A stretch of DNA of 64,000 nucleotides from Chelatococcus sp. GTDB lineage: Bacteria > Pseudomonadota > Alphaproteobacteria > Rhizobiales > Beijerinckiaceae. A program made the translations under genes and the position numbers. The DNA is taken from NCBI GenBank assembly GCA_003248805.1, contig QFQY01000013.1, forward strand, positions 27,134-91,133, read 5' to 3'. Positions 16,756-25,482 of this stretch are shown here, in pieces. The notes beneath the pieces were generated by a model, which ran no database searches, was not told where the DNA came from, and saw nothing but the letters and a program-made list of their open reading frames with translations. Numbering within the stretch: position 1 is the stretch's first letter; the number at the start of each line of letters is the position of its first letter.

Positions 16756-18429
16756 ATGCCGACCGATATCGAGATCGCGCGCGCAGCGACGCTGAAGCCG
16801 ATCGCCGCCGTCGCAGAGAAGGCCGGCATTCCGGACATCGCCCTCAACCCGTATGGCAAGTTCATCGCCAAGGTCGAGACCGGCGCGATTCCCGGCTTCG
16901 ACAGCCGTCCCGACGGCAAGCTGATCCTAGTGACGGCGATCAATCCGACGCCGGCGGGAGAAGGCAAGACGACGACGACGGTCGGCCTCGGCGATGGCCT
17001 CTCGCGGATCGGCAAGCGCACGATGATCGCGCTGCGCGAGCCCTCCCTCGGCCCCTGCTTCGGGGTGAAGGGTGGCGCGGCCGGCGGCGGCCACGCGCAG
17101 ATCGTGCCGATGGAGCAGATCAACCTGCATTTCACCGGCGATTTCCACGCCATCACCAGCGCGCACAACCTGCTCGCGGCGCTGATCGACAACCACGTCT
17201 ATTGGGGCAACGCGCTGGGGCTGGACACGCGCCACATCGCCTGGCGGCGCGTGATGGACATGAACGATCGCGCGCTGCGCTCCATCGTCTCCTCGCTCGG
17301 CGGCGCGGGGAACGGCTTTCCGCGCGAGGACGGCTTCGACATCACCGTCGCCTCGGAGGTCATGGCGATCTTCTGCCTGGCGCGCGACCTCGACGATCTG
17401 GAGGCGCGGCTGGGCCGGATCGTGATCGGCCGCACCCGTGACAAGCGCCCCGTGACGGCCGCCGAACTCAAGGCGACGGGCGCGATGAGCGTGCTGCTCA
17501 AGGACGCGCTGATGCCGAATCTCGTGCAGACGCTGGAAGGCACGCCCGCCTTCGTCCATGGCGGCCCCTTCGCCAACATCGCGCATGGCTGCAACTCGGT
17601 GATCGCGACCAGGGCGGCGATGAAGCTCGCCGATTATGTCGTCACCGAAGCCGGCTTCGGTGCCGATCTCGGGGCGGAGAAGTTCTTCGACATCAAGTGC
17701 CGCAAGGCCGGCCTGAAGCCGGCCGCTGCCGTGATCGTGGCGACGGTGCGCGCGCTCAAGATGCATGGCGGGCTCGCCAAGGAGGATCTCGGCCGCGAGG
17801 ACCTGAAGGCGCTGGAGGCGGGGCTGGCCAATCTCGCCCGCCATGTCGGCAATGTCCGCAAGTTCGGCGTGCCGCCGATCGTGGCGATCAACAACTTCAC
17901 CAGCGACAGCCAGGCCGAGCACGAGCTCATCCGCTCCTTCTGCCGCAACCATCTCGGCGTCGATGCCGTGATCTGCCGGCACTGGGCCGAAGGCGGGGCC
18001 GGCACCGAGGAGCTGGCGCACAAGGTCGTGGCGCTGGCCGACGAGGGCGAGGCGGATTTCGCGCCGCTCTATCCGGACGCGATGCCGCTCTGGCAGAAGC
18101 TCGACACGGTGGCCCGCGAGATCTACGGGGCGGACGGCATTTCGGCCGACGCCGCCGTCAAGGCGCGCTTCGCCGAGCTGGAAGCCGCGGGACATGGCCA
18201 TCTCCCGGTCTGCGTGGCCAAGACGCAGTATTCCTTCTCGGCCGATCCGGCGCTGCGCGGCGCGCCGTCCGGCCATACCGTGCCGGTGCGGGAGGTCAGG
18301 CTCTCGGCCGGGGCGGGCTTCGTCGTCGCGATCTGCGGGACGATCATGACCATGCCCGGACTGCCGCGCGAGCCGGCGGCCGAGCGCATTCACATCGATG
18401 CGCAGGGGCGGATCGAAGGGCTGTTCTGA
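16756..18429 (+). CDS. fhs: Formate--tetrahydrofolate ligase
   Basis: 557-residue ATP-dependent 10-formyl-THF synthetase linking formate to C1-folate metabolism. It has the ATP loop NPTPAGEGKTTTTVGL (about 56-71), the GVKGGAAGGGHAQ segment and INLHFTGDFHAI, all diagnostic. The ATG at 16756 gives the family N-terminus (PTDIEIA); an earlier in-frame start at 16678 adds non-family sequence and is rejected. folD lies about 3.4 kb downstream on the other strand, so the two halves of the formate-methylene-THF route are nearby but not co-transcribed. The 296-bp gap to the divergent histidine kinase must hold both promoters; no riboswitch was recognised there. Confidence 0.97.
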   Translation: MPTDIEIARAATLKPIAAVAEKAGIPDIALNPYGKFIAKVETGAIPGFDSRPDGKLILVTAINPTPAGEGKTTTTVGLGDGLSRIGKRTMIALREPSLGPCFGVKGGAAGGGHAQIVPMEQINLHFTGDFHAITSAHNLLAALIDNHVYWGNALGLDTRHIAWRRVMDMNDRALRSIVSSLGGAGNGFPREDGFDITVASEVMAIFCLARDLDDLEARLGRIVIGRTRDKRPVTAAELKATGAMSVLLKDALMPNLVQTLEGTPAFVHGGPFANIAHGCNSVIATRAAMKLADYVVTEAGFGADLGAEKFFDIKCRKAGLKPAAAVIVATVRALKMHGGLAKEDLGREDLKALEAGLANLARHVGNVRKFGVPPIVAINNFTSDSQAEHELIRSFCRNHLGVDAVICRHWAEGGAGTEELAHKVVALADEGEADFAPLYPDAMPLWQKLDTVAREIYGADGISADAAVKARFAELEAAGHGHLPVCVAKTQYSFSADPALRGAPSGHTVPVREVRLSAGAGFVVAICGTIMTMPGLPREPAAERIHIDAQGRIEGLF

Positions 18430-18519
18430 GCCGCGCCGACGACCGCGCGAAGGCTTGTCACCAGACTGTCGTCAATCCCCTCCATTGGGCGCGCCCTGGC
18501 GCGCGGAAGGGATTCGACC

Positions 18520-19665
18520 ATGACGATGACGATTGCGGGCGGGCGCGTCCTCTCGGAGCGGTTGGAGGAGACTTCGCTCTCGGTCGAGGGAGGGCGGATC
18601 GCGGGTGTCGGCGGCGACACGGGCCCTGCGGGGCTCGTCCTCCACGCGGCCGGCTGTCTCGTCCTGCCCGGCATCGTCGACTGCCATGGTGACGCCTTCG
18701 AGCGCCATGTGATGCCGCGGCCGGGCGTGAGCTTCGACATCGACCTCGCGCTGCGCGATGCGGACCGGGCGCTGCTGGTGAGCGGCATCACCACGGCCTT
18801 CCATGGCGTGACATGGTCGTGGGAGCCGGGCCTGCGCGGTGCCGAGAACGCGCGGCGGCTGGTCGAGCGCATCGCCGCGCTCGCTCCCGAGCTCGGCGCC
18901 GATACGCGGTTCCACATGCGCCACGAGACCTTCAACCTCGATGCGGAAGACGAGATCCGCGCCTGACTGAGGGATGGCCGCATCGGCGTGCTGGCTTTCA
19001 ACGACCACACCGAGGGCACGCTGAAGTCGCGCCACCGGCCGGACAAGATCGGCAAGATGGTCGAGCGGACGGGGCTGAGCCACGAGGCGTTCATGGCGCT
19101 GGTCGACCGCGTCTATGCCCGCAAGGGCGAGGTTGCGGGCTCGATCGCGCGGCTCGCGGAGGCGGCGAGGGCGGCCGGCGTGCCGATGTTCTCGCATGAC
19201 GACATGAGCCCGCAGATGCGGCGCGAGCATCGCGAACTCGGCATCGCGGTGGCGGAATTCCCCATCGACGAGGCGACGGCTCGCGACGCCGCGGAGGCCG
19301 GCGAGCCCATCGTCTTCGGCGCACCCAACGTGGTGCGCGGTGGCTCCCATACCGGCTGCCCGGCGGCGGAGGCGATGGTGCGGGCAGGGCTCTGCACCAT
19401 CCTCGCCTCCGATTATTACTATCCGGCGCTGCCGCTGGCGCCGTTCCTGCTGGCGCAGCGCGGTGCGGCGGCCTTCCCGCATGCGTGGAAGCTCGTCTCG
19501 GAGAATCCCGCCGAGGCGCTCGGTCTGACCGATCGGGGGCGCATTGCTCCGGGGCTACGGGCCGATCTCGTCATCGTGAGACCGGAGCCGACGCCGCGCG
19601 TCGTCGCGACCATCGCCGGCGGGCGGCTGGTACATCTGGCCGAGCAGGCGCTGCTGACGGGCTGA
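18520..19665 (+). pseudogene. phnM: PhnM-like phosphonate diphosphatase gene broken by one in-frame TGA
   Basis: Two open segments in the same frame (18520-18966 and from 18967 to 19665) together encode about 380 residues of a PhnM-type amidohydrolase (alpha-D-ribose 1-methylphosphonate 5-triphosphate diphosphatase family). The N-part has GIVDCHGDAFERHVMPRPGV, with the metal ligands. The C-part has LAFNDHTEGT, FSHDDMSP, FGAPNVVRGGSHTG and ASDYYYPA. They are separated only by TGA at 18964-18966, after which the family sequence resumes at once (LRDGRIG). A TGG to TGA change is the simplest explanation. No frameshift is needed and no other phn gene is near, so this was an orphan PhnM homologue. 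A sequencing error is possible. Confidence 0.8.
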
Positions 19666-19687
19666 AGGCGCGGCCGGCGCCCCGCTT

Positions 19688-19791
19688 CGTCATGGTCGGG
19701 CCTGACCCGACCATCTCGCGACGAGGAGGCTCCGTTGTCTCTCCTTCCGGAGATTCTCGGGTCTGCGCTGCGCTCCGCCCGAGAATGACGG
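19688..19791. repeat. Dispersed intergenic palindromic repeat, family B (copy 1)
   Basis: Begins CGTCATGGTCGGGCCTGAC and ends with GGGTCTGCGC...CGCCCGAGAATGACGG. It contains an inner inverted repeat (ATGGTCGGG / CCCGACCAT). A close relative lies at 37756-37832 between iolE and iolB. It fills most of the gap between the phnM remnant and idnD. Confidence 0.75.
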
Positions 19792-19797
19792 CCGTTG

Positions 19798-20835
19798 TCA
19801 CCCGAAGGCGAGCTGGACCTTCATCGCGCGGGACTTGTCGGCCGCGAGGTCGAAGGCCTCGACCGCCCGGTCGACGGGGATCGTCGCGGTCAGCAGGGGC
19901 GAGAGGTCGACCGCGCCGGAGCCGATCATCGCGACGGCCCAGTCGAACTCCTCATGGAAGCGGAAGGAGCCGCGCAGCTCGAATTCCTTGGCGACGAGCA
20001 CGTTCATCGGCAGGGTGAACTGACCGCCGACACCGATCTGCACGATCACGCCGCCCGGCCGCACCACGTCGAAGGCCCCCGCCAGCGCGTGCTGGTTGCC
20101 CGAAGCCTCGAACATGACGTCGAACGCGCCTTTCTCGGCGCCGTACTCCGCCTTCAGGCGCTCGGGCTCGCCGGCGATGTCGATGGCGGCGGTCGCGCCC
20201 ATCTTCAGCGCCGTGGCGAGCGGCCCCGGCACCACGTCGGTGGCGACGATCTCGCCGGCGCCGGCGGCCTTGGCGGCGACCATGGCCAGGATGCCGATGG
20301 GGCCCGAGCCGGTGACGAGCACCCGCTTGCCGAGCAGAGGGCCGGCCCGCTTGGCCGCATGCAGGCACACCGACAGCGGCTCGGCGAAGGCCGCCATGCC
20401 GGCGCTGACGCCGGGCGCCACCTTCACCGCCTGCCGCTCCTCGCAGACCAGCATGTCGCGGAAGCCGCCCTGGACATGGGGGAAGCGCATGGCCGAGCCG
20501 TAGAACAGCATGTCGGTGCAATGCTGCTGAAGACCCATCCGGCAATAGCGGCAGCGCTCGCAGGGCCGGCTCGGGTTGACGGCGACCCGGTCTCCGGGCC
20601 TCACGCGCGAAACCTCGGGGCCGACCGCATCGACCGTGCCGGCGATCTCGTGGCCGAGGATCATCGGCTCCCTGACGCGCACCGTGCCGAAGCCGCCATG
20701 AAGGTAGTAGTGGAGGTCCGAGCCGCAGATGCCGCCGGCCTCGATGCGCACGCGCACGTCGAGCGGCCCGAGCGCGGGAACGCTCGTTTCCTCGACGCGC
20801 AGGTCCTTCTCGGCATGAATCACGACGGCACGCAT
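19798..20835 (-). CDS. idnD: Zinc alcohol dehydrogenase, L-idonate 5-dehydrogenase-like
   Basis: 345-residue medium-chain dehydrogenase. It has catalytic zinc residues in GICGSDLHYY and GHEIAG, four structural-zinc cysteines in the CERCRYC...C region (about 96-110) and the NAD-binding GSGPIGILA. The family oxidises polyols and aldonates; L-idonate to 5-ketogluconate is the best fit because idnO is divergently adjacent. I take the ATG at 20835 (MRAVVIHAEKD); the same frame extends to 21141 without family sequence and into idnO. Xylitol or sorbitol dehydrogenase remain alternatives. Confidence 0.83.
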   Translation of the reverse strand: MRAVVIHAEKDLRVEETSVPALGPLDVRVRIEAGGICGSDLHYYLHGGFGTVRVREPMILGHEIAGTVDAVGPEVSRVRPGDRVAVNPSRPCERCRYCRMGLQQHCTDMLFYGSAMRFPHVQGGFRDMLVCEERQAVKVAPGVSAGMAAFAEPLSVCLHAAKRAGPLLGKRVLVTGSGPIGILAMVAAKAAGAGEIVATDVVPGPLATALKMGATAAIDIAGEPERLKAEYGAEKGAFDVMFEASGNQHALAGAFDVVRPGGVIVQIGVGGQFTLPMNVLVAKEFELRGSFRFHEEFDWAVAMIGSGAVDLSPLLTATIPVDRAVEAFDLAADKSRAMKVQLAFG

Positions 20836-20962
20836 GGCAACCTCCCAGTCGCGCGGGTTCCGGCGTTCCCGCGATTGTCTAATCGATTGAAAGATGCTTA
20901 CCCAGAGCGGATGCCGCCGCGCAACCGCGAAAACAGACGCGGCCGGAACAGGAGAAAACGCC
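20836..20962. promoter_or_regulatory. Shared idnD/idnO divergent regulatory region
   Basis: 127 bp between the two start codons must carry both promoters. It contains an 8-bp palindrome AATCGATT (20881-20888), the CG-centred type typical of LacI-family operators, with only partial symmetry outside. No regulator gene is adjacent. Operator identity is a guess. Confidence 0.35.
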
Positions 20963-21730
20963 ATGTCGCTCTCGCTCTTCAAGCTCGATGGCAAGATCGC
21001 CCTCGTGACCGGCTCCGGACAGGGCATCGGGCTGGCGCTGGCCGAGGGGCTGGCGCAGGCCGGCGCCCATGTCGTGCTGAACGGCCGCCACCGGGAGAAG
21101 CTCGAAGCGGCCGCGGCCACCATCACCGGCGCGGGGCTCAAGGCGTCCGTCGCGCCCTTCGACGTGACGGATCAGCCGGCGGTCGAAGCGGCGGTGGCCA
21201 AGATCGAGGCCGAGACCGGCCCGATCGACATCCTGATCAACAATGCGGGCATCCAGAAGCGCGCGCCCTTCACCGAATTCCCGGTCGAGGGCTGGCACGA
21301 GGTGATCAACACCAATCTGCATTCGGTGTTCTACGTCACCCAGGCCGTGCTGAAGCGCATGGTGCCGCGCGGGCGGGGCAAGGTCGTCAATATCGGTTCG
21401 GTGATGTCGGAGCTGGGGCGGGCCTCGATCATTCCCTATACGGCCTCGAAGGGCGCGGTGAAGATGATGACGCGCGGGCTCGCCGCCGAATTCGGCAAGC
21501 ACAACATCCAGGCCAACGCCATCGGCCCCGGCTATTTCACCACCGAGATCAACAAGGCGCTGATCGCCGACGAGGCGTTCTCGGCCTGGGTCAGCAGCCG
21601 CACCCCGGCCGGCCGCTGGGGCGAGACCAAGGAGCTGGTGGGCGCGGCGGTCTTCCTCTCCTCGGCCGCCTCCGACTACGTCAACGGCCACCTGCTGATG
21701 GTCGATGGCGGGCTGACGGCAGTGGTGTGA
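20963..21730 (+). CDS. idnO: SDR, gluconate 5-dehydrogenase-like
   Basis: 255-residue classical SDR with TGSGQGIG (about 16-23), NNAG, the serine in NIGSVMSE and the YTASK catalytic Tyr-Lys pair. The C-terminal VDGGLTAVV and the ELGRASIIPYTASKG block are typical of 5-keto-D-gluconate 5-reductase (gluconate 5-dehydrogenase), which reduces the product of IdnD to gluconate. The ATG at 20963 follows a strong AGGAGAA at good spacing; the longer in-frame extension to 20894 is rejected. It is divergent from idnD. Confidence 0.86.
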   Translation: MSLSLFKLDGKIALVTGSGQGIGLALAEGLAQAGAHVVLNGRHREKLEAAAATITGAGLKASVAPFDVTDQPAVEAAVAKIEAETGPIDILINNAGIQKRAPFTEFPVEGWHEVINTNLHSVFYVTQAVLKRMVPRGRGKVVNIGSVMSELGRASIIPYTASKGAVKMMTRGLAAEFGKHNIQANAIGPGYFTTEINKALIADEAFSAWVSSRTPAGRWGETKELVGAAVFLSSAASDYVNGHLLMVDGGLTAVV

Positions 21731-21746
21731 GGCGACGTCGCAACCA

Positions 21747-21827
21747 CGTCATTGCGAGCGTAGCGAAGCAATCCAGGCTCGTAGAGTGCGAGGTTTCCTG
21801 GATTGCTTCGCTGCGCTCGCAATGACG
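21747..21827. repeat. Dispersed intergenic palindromic repeat, family A (copy 1)
   Basis: 81-bp inverted repeat: the left arm CGTCATTGCGAGCG... (31 bp, to CCAGG at 21777) pairs with the right arm CCTGGATTGC...CAATGACG (21797-21827) with a single mismatch; the 19-nt loop is variable. A second copy is at 38758-38857. It can fold as a long hairpin between the convergent idnO and folD genes. Confidence 0.88.
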
Positions 21828-21837
21828 GCGGAGCTGC

Positions 21838-22698
21838 TCAGCCCCTTCGCGCTCGATACGCCGTCAGCGTGTTGCGCAGCAGGCAGGCGATGGTCATTGG
21901 GCCTACGCCGCCGGGAACCGGCGTGATGGCGCCTGCCACCTTCGACGCCGCCGCGAAGTCGACATCGCCGACGAGCTTGCCGTCGGGCAGGCGGTTGATG
22001 CCGACGTCGATGACGGTGGCGCCGGGCTTGATCCAGTCGGCCTTGACGAAATGCGGGCGGCCGACCGCCGCCACGACGATGTCGGCCCGGCCAAGGACGG
22101 CCGGGAGGTCGCGCGTGCGGGAATGGGCGATCGTCACCGTGCAGTCGGCCTGAAGCAGCAGTTGCGCGACAGGGCGGCCGACGAGTTCGGACCGGCCGAC
22201 CACGACCGCGTCGAGCCCCGACAGGGAGGGCAGCACCTGCCGCAGCAGCAGCATGCAGCCGAGCGGCGTGCAGGGCACGAGCCCGTTCTTGCCGGCGGCG
22301 AGGCGGCCGGCATTGATCGGGGTCAGCCCGTCGACATCCTTGGCGGGGTCGATCGCGTCGATGACGCGGCCGGTGTCGATATGCTTCGGCAGCGGAAGCT
22401 GGACAAGGATGCCGTCGACGGCGTCGTCGGCGTTGAGTTCGGCGAGCTTCGCGAGAAGCTCGGCCTCGGTCGTTTCCTCCGGCAAACGGTGGGCGACCGA
22501 GTTCATGCCCACCTCCTTGGCGAGCTTCTCCTTGGAGGCGACGTAGACGCGGCTCGCCGGATCGTCGCCGACCAGCACGACGTGAAGGCCGGGCACGGGC
22601 GCGCCCGAGGCTGCGATGGCCGCGATCTCGCGCGCGATCTCGGCCCGCAGCGCTGCGGCTGCGGCCTTGCCGTCGATGATGTGTGCCTGCTCGGACAT
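21838..22698 (-). CDS. folD: Methylene-THF dehydrogenase/methenyl-THF cyclohydrolase
   Basis: 286-residue bifunctional NADP-dependent enzyme that interconverts 5,10-methylene-, 5,10-methenyl- and 10-formyl-THF. It has YVASKEKLAKEVGM with the catalytic Lys, DGILVQLPLPKH, the CTPLGCM segment, GRSELVGRPVAQLLL for NADP and the C-terminal VPGGVGPMT. I take the ATG at 22698 (MSEQAHIIDG); the 31-residue extension upstream is not family-like. It works with fhs (16756) to move formate into the folate pool. Confidence 0.96.
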   Translation of the reverse strand: MSEQAHIIDGKAAAAALRAEIAREIAAIAASGAPVPGLHVVLVGDDPASRVYVASKEKLAKEVGMNSVAHRLPEETTEAELLAKLAELNADDAVDGILVQLPLPKHIDTGRVIDAIDPAKDVDGLTPINAGRLAAGKNGLVPCTPLGCMLLLRQVLPSLSGLDAVVVGRSELVGRPVAQLLLQADCTVTIAHSRTRDLPAVLGRADIVVAAVGRPHFVKADWIKPGATVIDVGINRLPDGKLVGDVDFAAASKVAGAITPVPGGVGPMTIACLLRNTLTAYRARRG

Positions 22699-22869
22699 GG
22701 CCGGTTCCTTCGTCGTCACAGCCGTCCTCATGCGCGATCGGACGGGGTGGGACAAGTCCGCAGACGACATGCTTTCGCAGCCACGCGACATTCGGGTGCG
22801 GCGCCTTGCGGGGCGGGGTGGCTGCCGCTATCGAAGGTGAGGTAGCGCCAGAGAAGCGACGGAGACGAG

Positions 22870-24201
22870 GTGACGACGGGGTTCGCGTCCATTCCCGGGG
22901 CTTCGGCCTACCGCCTGACGAATCTGCGCCTGCCGCTGGTCTTGACCGAAGGCGCGGCGCTGGCCGCCGACCGTGACGGCCTGGCGCTGGCCGATATCGC
23001 CGTCGAAGACGGTCGTATCGCCTCGCTCCTGCCGGCGGGAACCGGGACGGTCGAGGACCTGCCCGTGGTCGATCTCGATGGCGGCATCGCTTTGCCCCGA
23101 CTCGTCGACTGCCATGTCCATCTCGACAAGGGGCATATCTGGCCGCGTCGGCGCAATCCGGACGGGAGCTTTCAGGGCGCGCTGGACAATGTGCTGGCGG
23201 ACCGCGAGGCGAACTGGTCGGCCGAGGATGTCCGCACGCGGATGGATTTCGGCCTGCGCTGCGCCTATGCCCATGGCGCGGCGGCGATGCGAAGCCATAT
23301 CGACTCGCTCGGCAAGCAGATCGGCATCAGCTGGCCGGTGCTGGCGGAGCTCAGGTCCGAATGGGCCGGGCGCATCGCTTTGCAGGCCTCGCCCCTCTTC
23401 GGCATCCAGTTCGCGCTCGACGAGGCGCATATGCGGGCGGTGACGGCGGCTGTCCGGACCCATGGCGACGGGCTCTTCGGCTGCGTCACCTACATGATCC
23501 CGGAGCTCGACCGGGCGCTCGACATCGTGTTCCGCACGGCGGTCGAGAACGGGTTCGACCTCGATTTCCATGTCGACGAGACCAACGACGTCACGGCGCG
23601 CTCGCTGGAGCATATCGCGGACGCGGCGTTGCGGCACGGCTTCACGGGGCGCATCCTCTGCGGCCATTGCTGCTCGCTCGCCCTGCAGGAGCCGCAGGAC
23701 GAGGCGCGGATCATCGCCAAGGTGCGCGAGGCCGGGATCGCAGTGGTCTCCCTGCCGATGTGCAACATGTACCTCCAGGACAGACAGGCGGGCCGCAGCC
23801 CGCGCTGGCGCGGCGTCACCGCCCTGCACGAGCTGAAGGCGGCCGGCGTGCCGGTGATGATCGCCTCAGACAACACCCGCGACCCGTTCTATGCCTATGG
23901 CGATCTCGATCTCGTCGAGGTGCTGCGCGAGGGCACGCGCATCCTGCAGTTCGACCACTCCGGCACCGACTGGCCGGCGTCCATCGCGCGCTGGCCGGCC
24001 GAGGCGATGGGGCTGCCCGGAGGCGGGGCGGTCGTGGCCGGCGGACCGGCCGACCTCGTCCTGACGCGGGCGCGCGACTGGACCGAATTCTTCGCACGGC
24101 CGCAGAGCGACCGAACCGTGCTCGTCGCGGGCCGCCCGATCGACCGGACGCTGCCCGACCATCGCGAGCTGGACCACCTGATGCACGGGCGCGCGTCGTG
24201 A
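22870..24201 (+). CDS. Amidohydrolase, cytosine deaminase-like
   Basis: 443 residues from a GTG start, in the cytosine deaminase branch of the amidohydrolase superfamily. It has the metal site DCHVHLDKGH (His82, His84), FHVDETND as the central His-Glu site, GHCCSLA and SDNTRDPFYAYGD with the late metal Asp. It hydrolyses an exocyclic amine or imine of a pyrimidine or related ring. Cytosine to uracil is the textbook reaction but isocytosine, creatinine-type and triazine-type substrates exist in the family. No codB-like permease is adjacent. The GTG follows GGAGACGAG closely. Confidence 0.82.
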   Translation: MTTGFASIPGASAYRLTNLRLPLVLTEGAALAADRDGLALADIAVEDGRIASLLPAGTGTVEDLPVVDLDGGIALPRLVDCHVHLDKGHIWPRRRNPDGSFQGALDNVLADREANWSAEDVRTRMDFGLRCAYAHGAAAMRSHIDSLGKQIGISWPVLAELRSEWAGRIALQASPLFGIQFALDEAHMRAVTAAVRTHGDGLFGCVTYMIPELDRALDIVFRTAVENGFDLDFHVDETNDVTARSLEHIADAALRHGFTGRILCGHCCSLALQEPQDEARIIAKVREAGIAVVSLPMCNMYLQDRQAGRSPRWRGVTALHELKAAGVPVMIASDNTRDPFYAYGDLDLVEVLREGTRILQFDHSGTDWPASIARWPAEAMGLPGGGAVVAGGPADLVLTRARDWTEFFARPQSDRTVLVAGRPIDRTLPDHRELDHLMHGRAS

Positions 24202-24234
24202 CGGGGCGCCGTTCGCCGATGCCGCGAGGCTGAG

Positions 24235-24816
24235 ATGCGCGTCCTGGTCCTCTACGCTCATCCGAATCCGGCGAGCTATGGAGCGGCGCTGCACGAGGCT
24301 GTCGTGGCCGAGCTGAAGGCGGCGGGGCACGAGGTCGACGATTGCGATCTCTATGCCGAAGGCTTCTGGCCCGTGCTCAGCGAGGCGGAGCGCGTCGGCT
24401 ACCACAATCTCGCCGGCAACAGGGATCCCGTCGCCGGCTATGTCGCGCGCCTGCAGGCGGCGGAGGCGCTGGTGCTGTGCTTCCCCGTCTGGAATTTCGG
24501 CTATCCGGCGATCCTCAAGGGCTTCTTCGACCGCGTCTTCCTGCCGGGCGTCTCGTTCCGGATGGTGGACGGCAAGGCCACGCCCAATCTCCAGACGATC
24601 CGCAGGCTCGCGGCCGTGACGACCTATGGCGGCACGCGCTGGCGGGCCATGCTGATGGGCGATCCGCCGCGCAAGGCGGTGCGCCGGGTGCTGCGGGCGG
24701 TCTGCCATCCGATGGCCAACCCGCTCTACCTCGCCCATTACGACATGAACCGCTCGACACCGCAAAGCCGCTCCGGATTCCTCGAAAAGGTGCGCGCCGG
24801 AATGCGGACTCTTTAG
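24235..24816 (+). CDS. NAD(P)H:quinone oxidoreductase (flavodoxin fold)
   Basis: 193-residue FMN/FAD protein of the NQO/MdaB/KefF family. The N-terminal LVLYAHPNPASYG binds the flavin phosphate, FPVWNFGYPAILKGFFDRVFLPG (about 83-105) is the flavin-contacting loop, and TTYGGTRW follows. It should reduce quinones or other electrophiles by two electrons in the cytosol. It lies 33 bp after the deaminase-like gene and may share its transcript; the MarR regulator follows closely. The ATG after GAGGCTGAG is used. Confidence 0.85.
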   Translation: MRVLVLYAHPNPASYGAALHEAVVAELKAAGHEVDDCDLYAEGFWPVLSEAERVGYHNLAGNRDPVAGYVARLQAAEALVLCFPVWNFGYPAILKGFFDRVFLPGVSFRMVDGKATPNLQTIRRLAAVTTYGGTRWRAMLMGDPPRKAVRRVLRAVCHPMANPLYLAHYDMNRSTPQSRSGFLEKVRAGMRTL

Positions 24817-24904
24817 TCCGATATAAAACCGTCATCAGACTGTCATCTTGGCGCGCGACGAGCAGCCGGCGAAGCGTATCCTTATCCGTGCAAGGGTCCA
24901 CCCG

Positions 24905-25387
24905 ATGAGCAAGGCTATCGAGAAGAGCGTCGGGCGCGCGCTGCTCGTCACGGCCCGGCTGCACCGGTCGCGCATGGGCGAGCGGCTCAACGGGCTCGGG
25001 CTGTTCCCCGGCCAGGAGCAGGCGCTGAAGGCGCTCCAGCCGGCCCCGATGACGATGGGCGAACTCGCGGGCCTCCTGCGCGTGAAGCCCCCGACGGTTT
25101 CCAAGACGATCGGCCGCCTCTCCGCGCAGGGGCTGGTCAAGCGCGAGGGCGGCAACCGCGACGGGCGGCTCGTGCAGGTGGCGCTCACGGAAGAGGGCCA
25201 CAGGACCGCAAGCCAGCTCGACGCGCTCTGGAGCGATGTCGAGAACGAACTCCTCGACAAGCTCGACGCCAAGGAGCGCAAGCAGCTCCGCAAGCTGCTA
25301 CGCAAGGCGGCGAAGGGGCTGTCGAAGGCCGGCGCCGATGGCGAGGAGATCGACGCGGAGAGCGACGAAGCCGACAGCGACGGCTGA
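24905..25387 (+). CDS. MarR family transcriptional regulator
   Basis: 160 residues with a winged helix-turn-helix: LFPGQEQALKAL, MTMGELAGLLRVKPPTVSKTI as the recognition helix, and the wing GNRDGRLVQVALTEEG. The C-terminal tail is charged and strongly acidic (ends DESDEADSDG-like). The ATG at 24905 is preferred over a TTG at 24848 in the same frame because the shorter form begins at the family dimerisation helix and an AAGGG lies upstream. The ligand is unknown. It may control the adjacent quinone oxidoreductase and the DMT exporter, a common MarR arrangement, but no operator was identified. Confidence 0.85.
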   Translation: MSKAIEKSVGRALLVTARLHRSRMGERLNGLGLFPGQEQALKALQPAPMTMGELAGLLRVKPPTVSKTIGRLSAQGLVKREGGNRDGRLVQVALTEEGHRTASQLDALWSDVENELLDKLDAKERKQLRKLLRKAAKGLSKAGADGEEIDAESDEADSDG

Positions 25388-25482
25388 TTTCCGCATGGAT
25401 CGCATGCGTTCAGCCGCTGGCACCCACGCGCGAAACGGTTAAGTCTCGGCGTCGCATTCCTGACGCGCATGACGGATTTCCC

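Noticed and set aside
18964..18966. TGA as selenocysteine or recoded tryptophan codon in the phnM-like gene
   Set aside because: No selenocysteine-insertion hairpin pattern was recognised right after the codon, the family is not a selenoprotein family, and the other genes in the window use TGA as stop throughout.
19795..21825. A 676-codon plus-strand frame over idnD and idnO
   Set aside because: It is antisense to idnD and out of frame with idnO, both of which have complete catalytic motifs.
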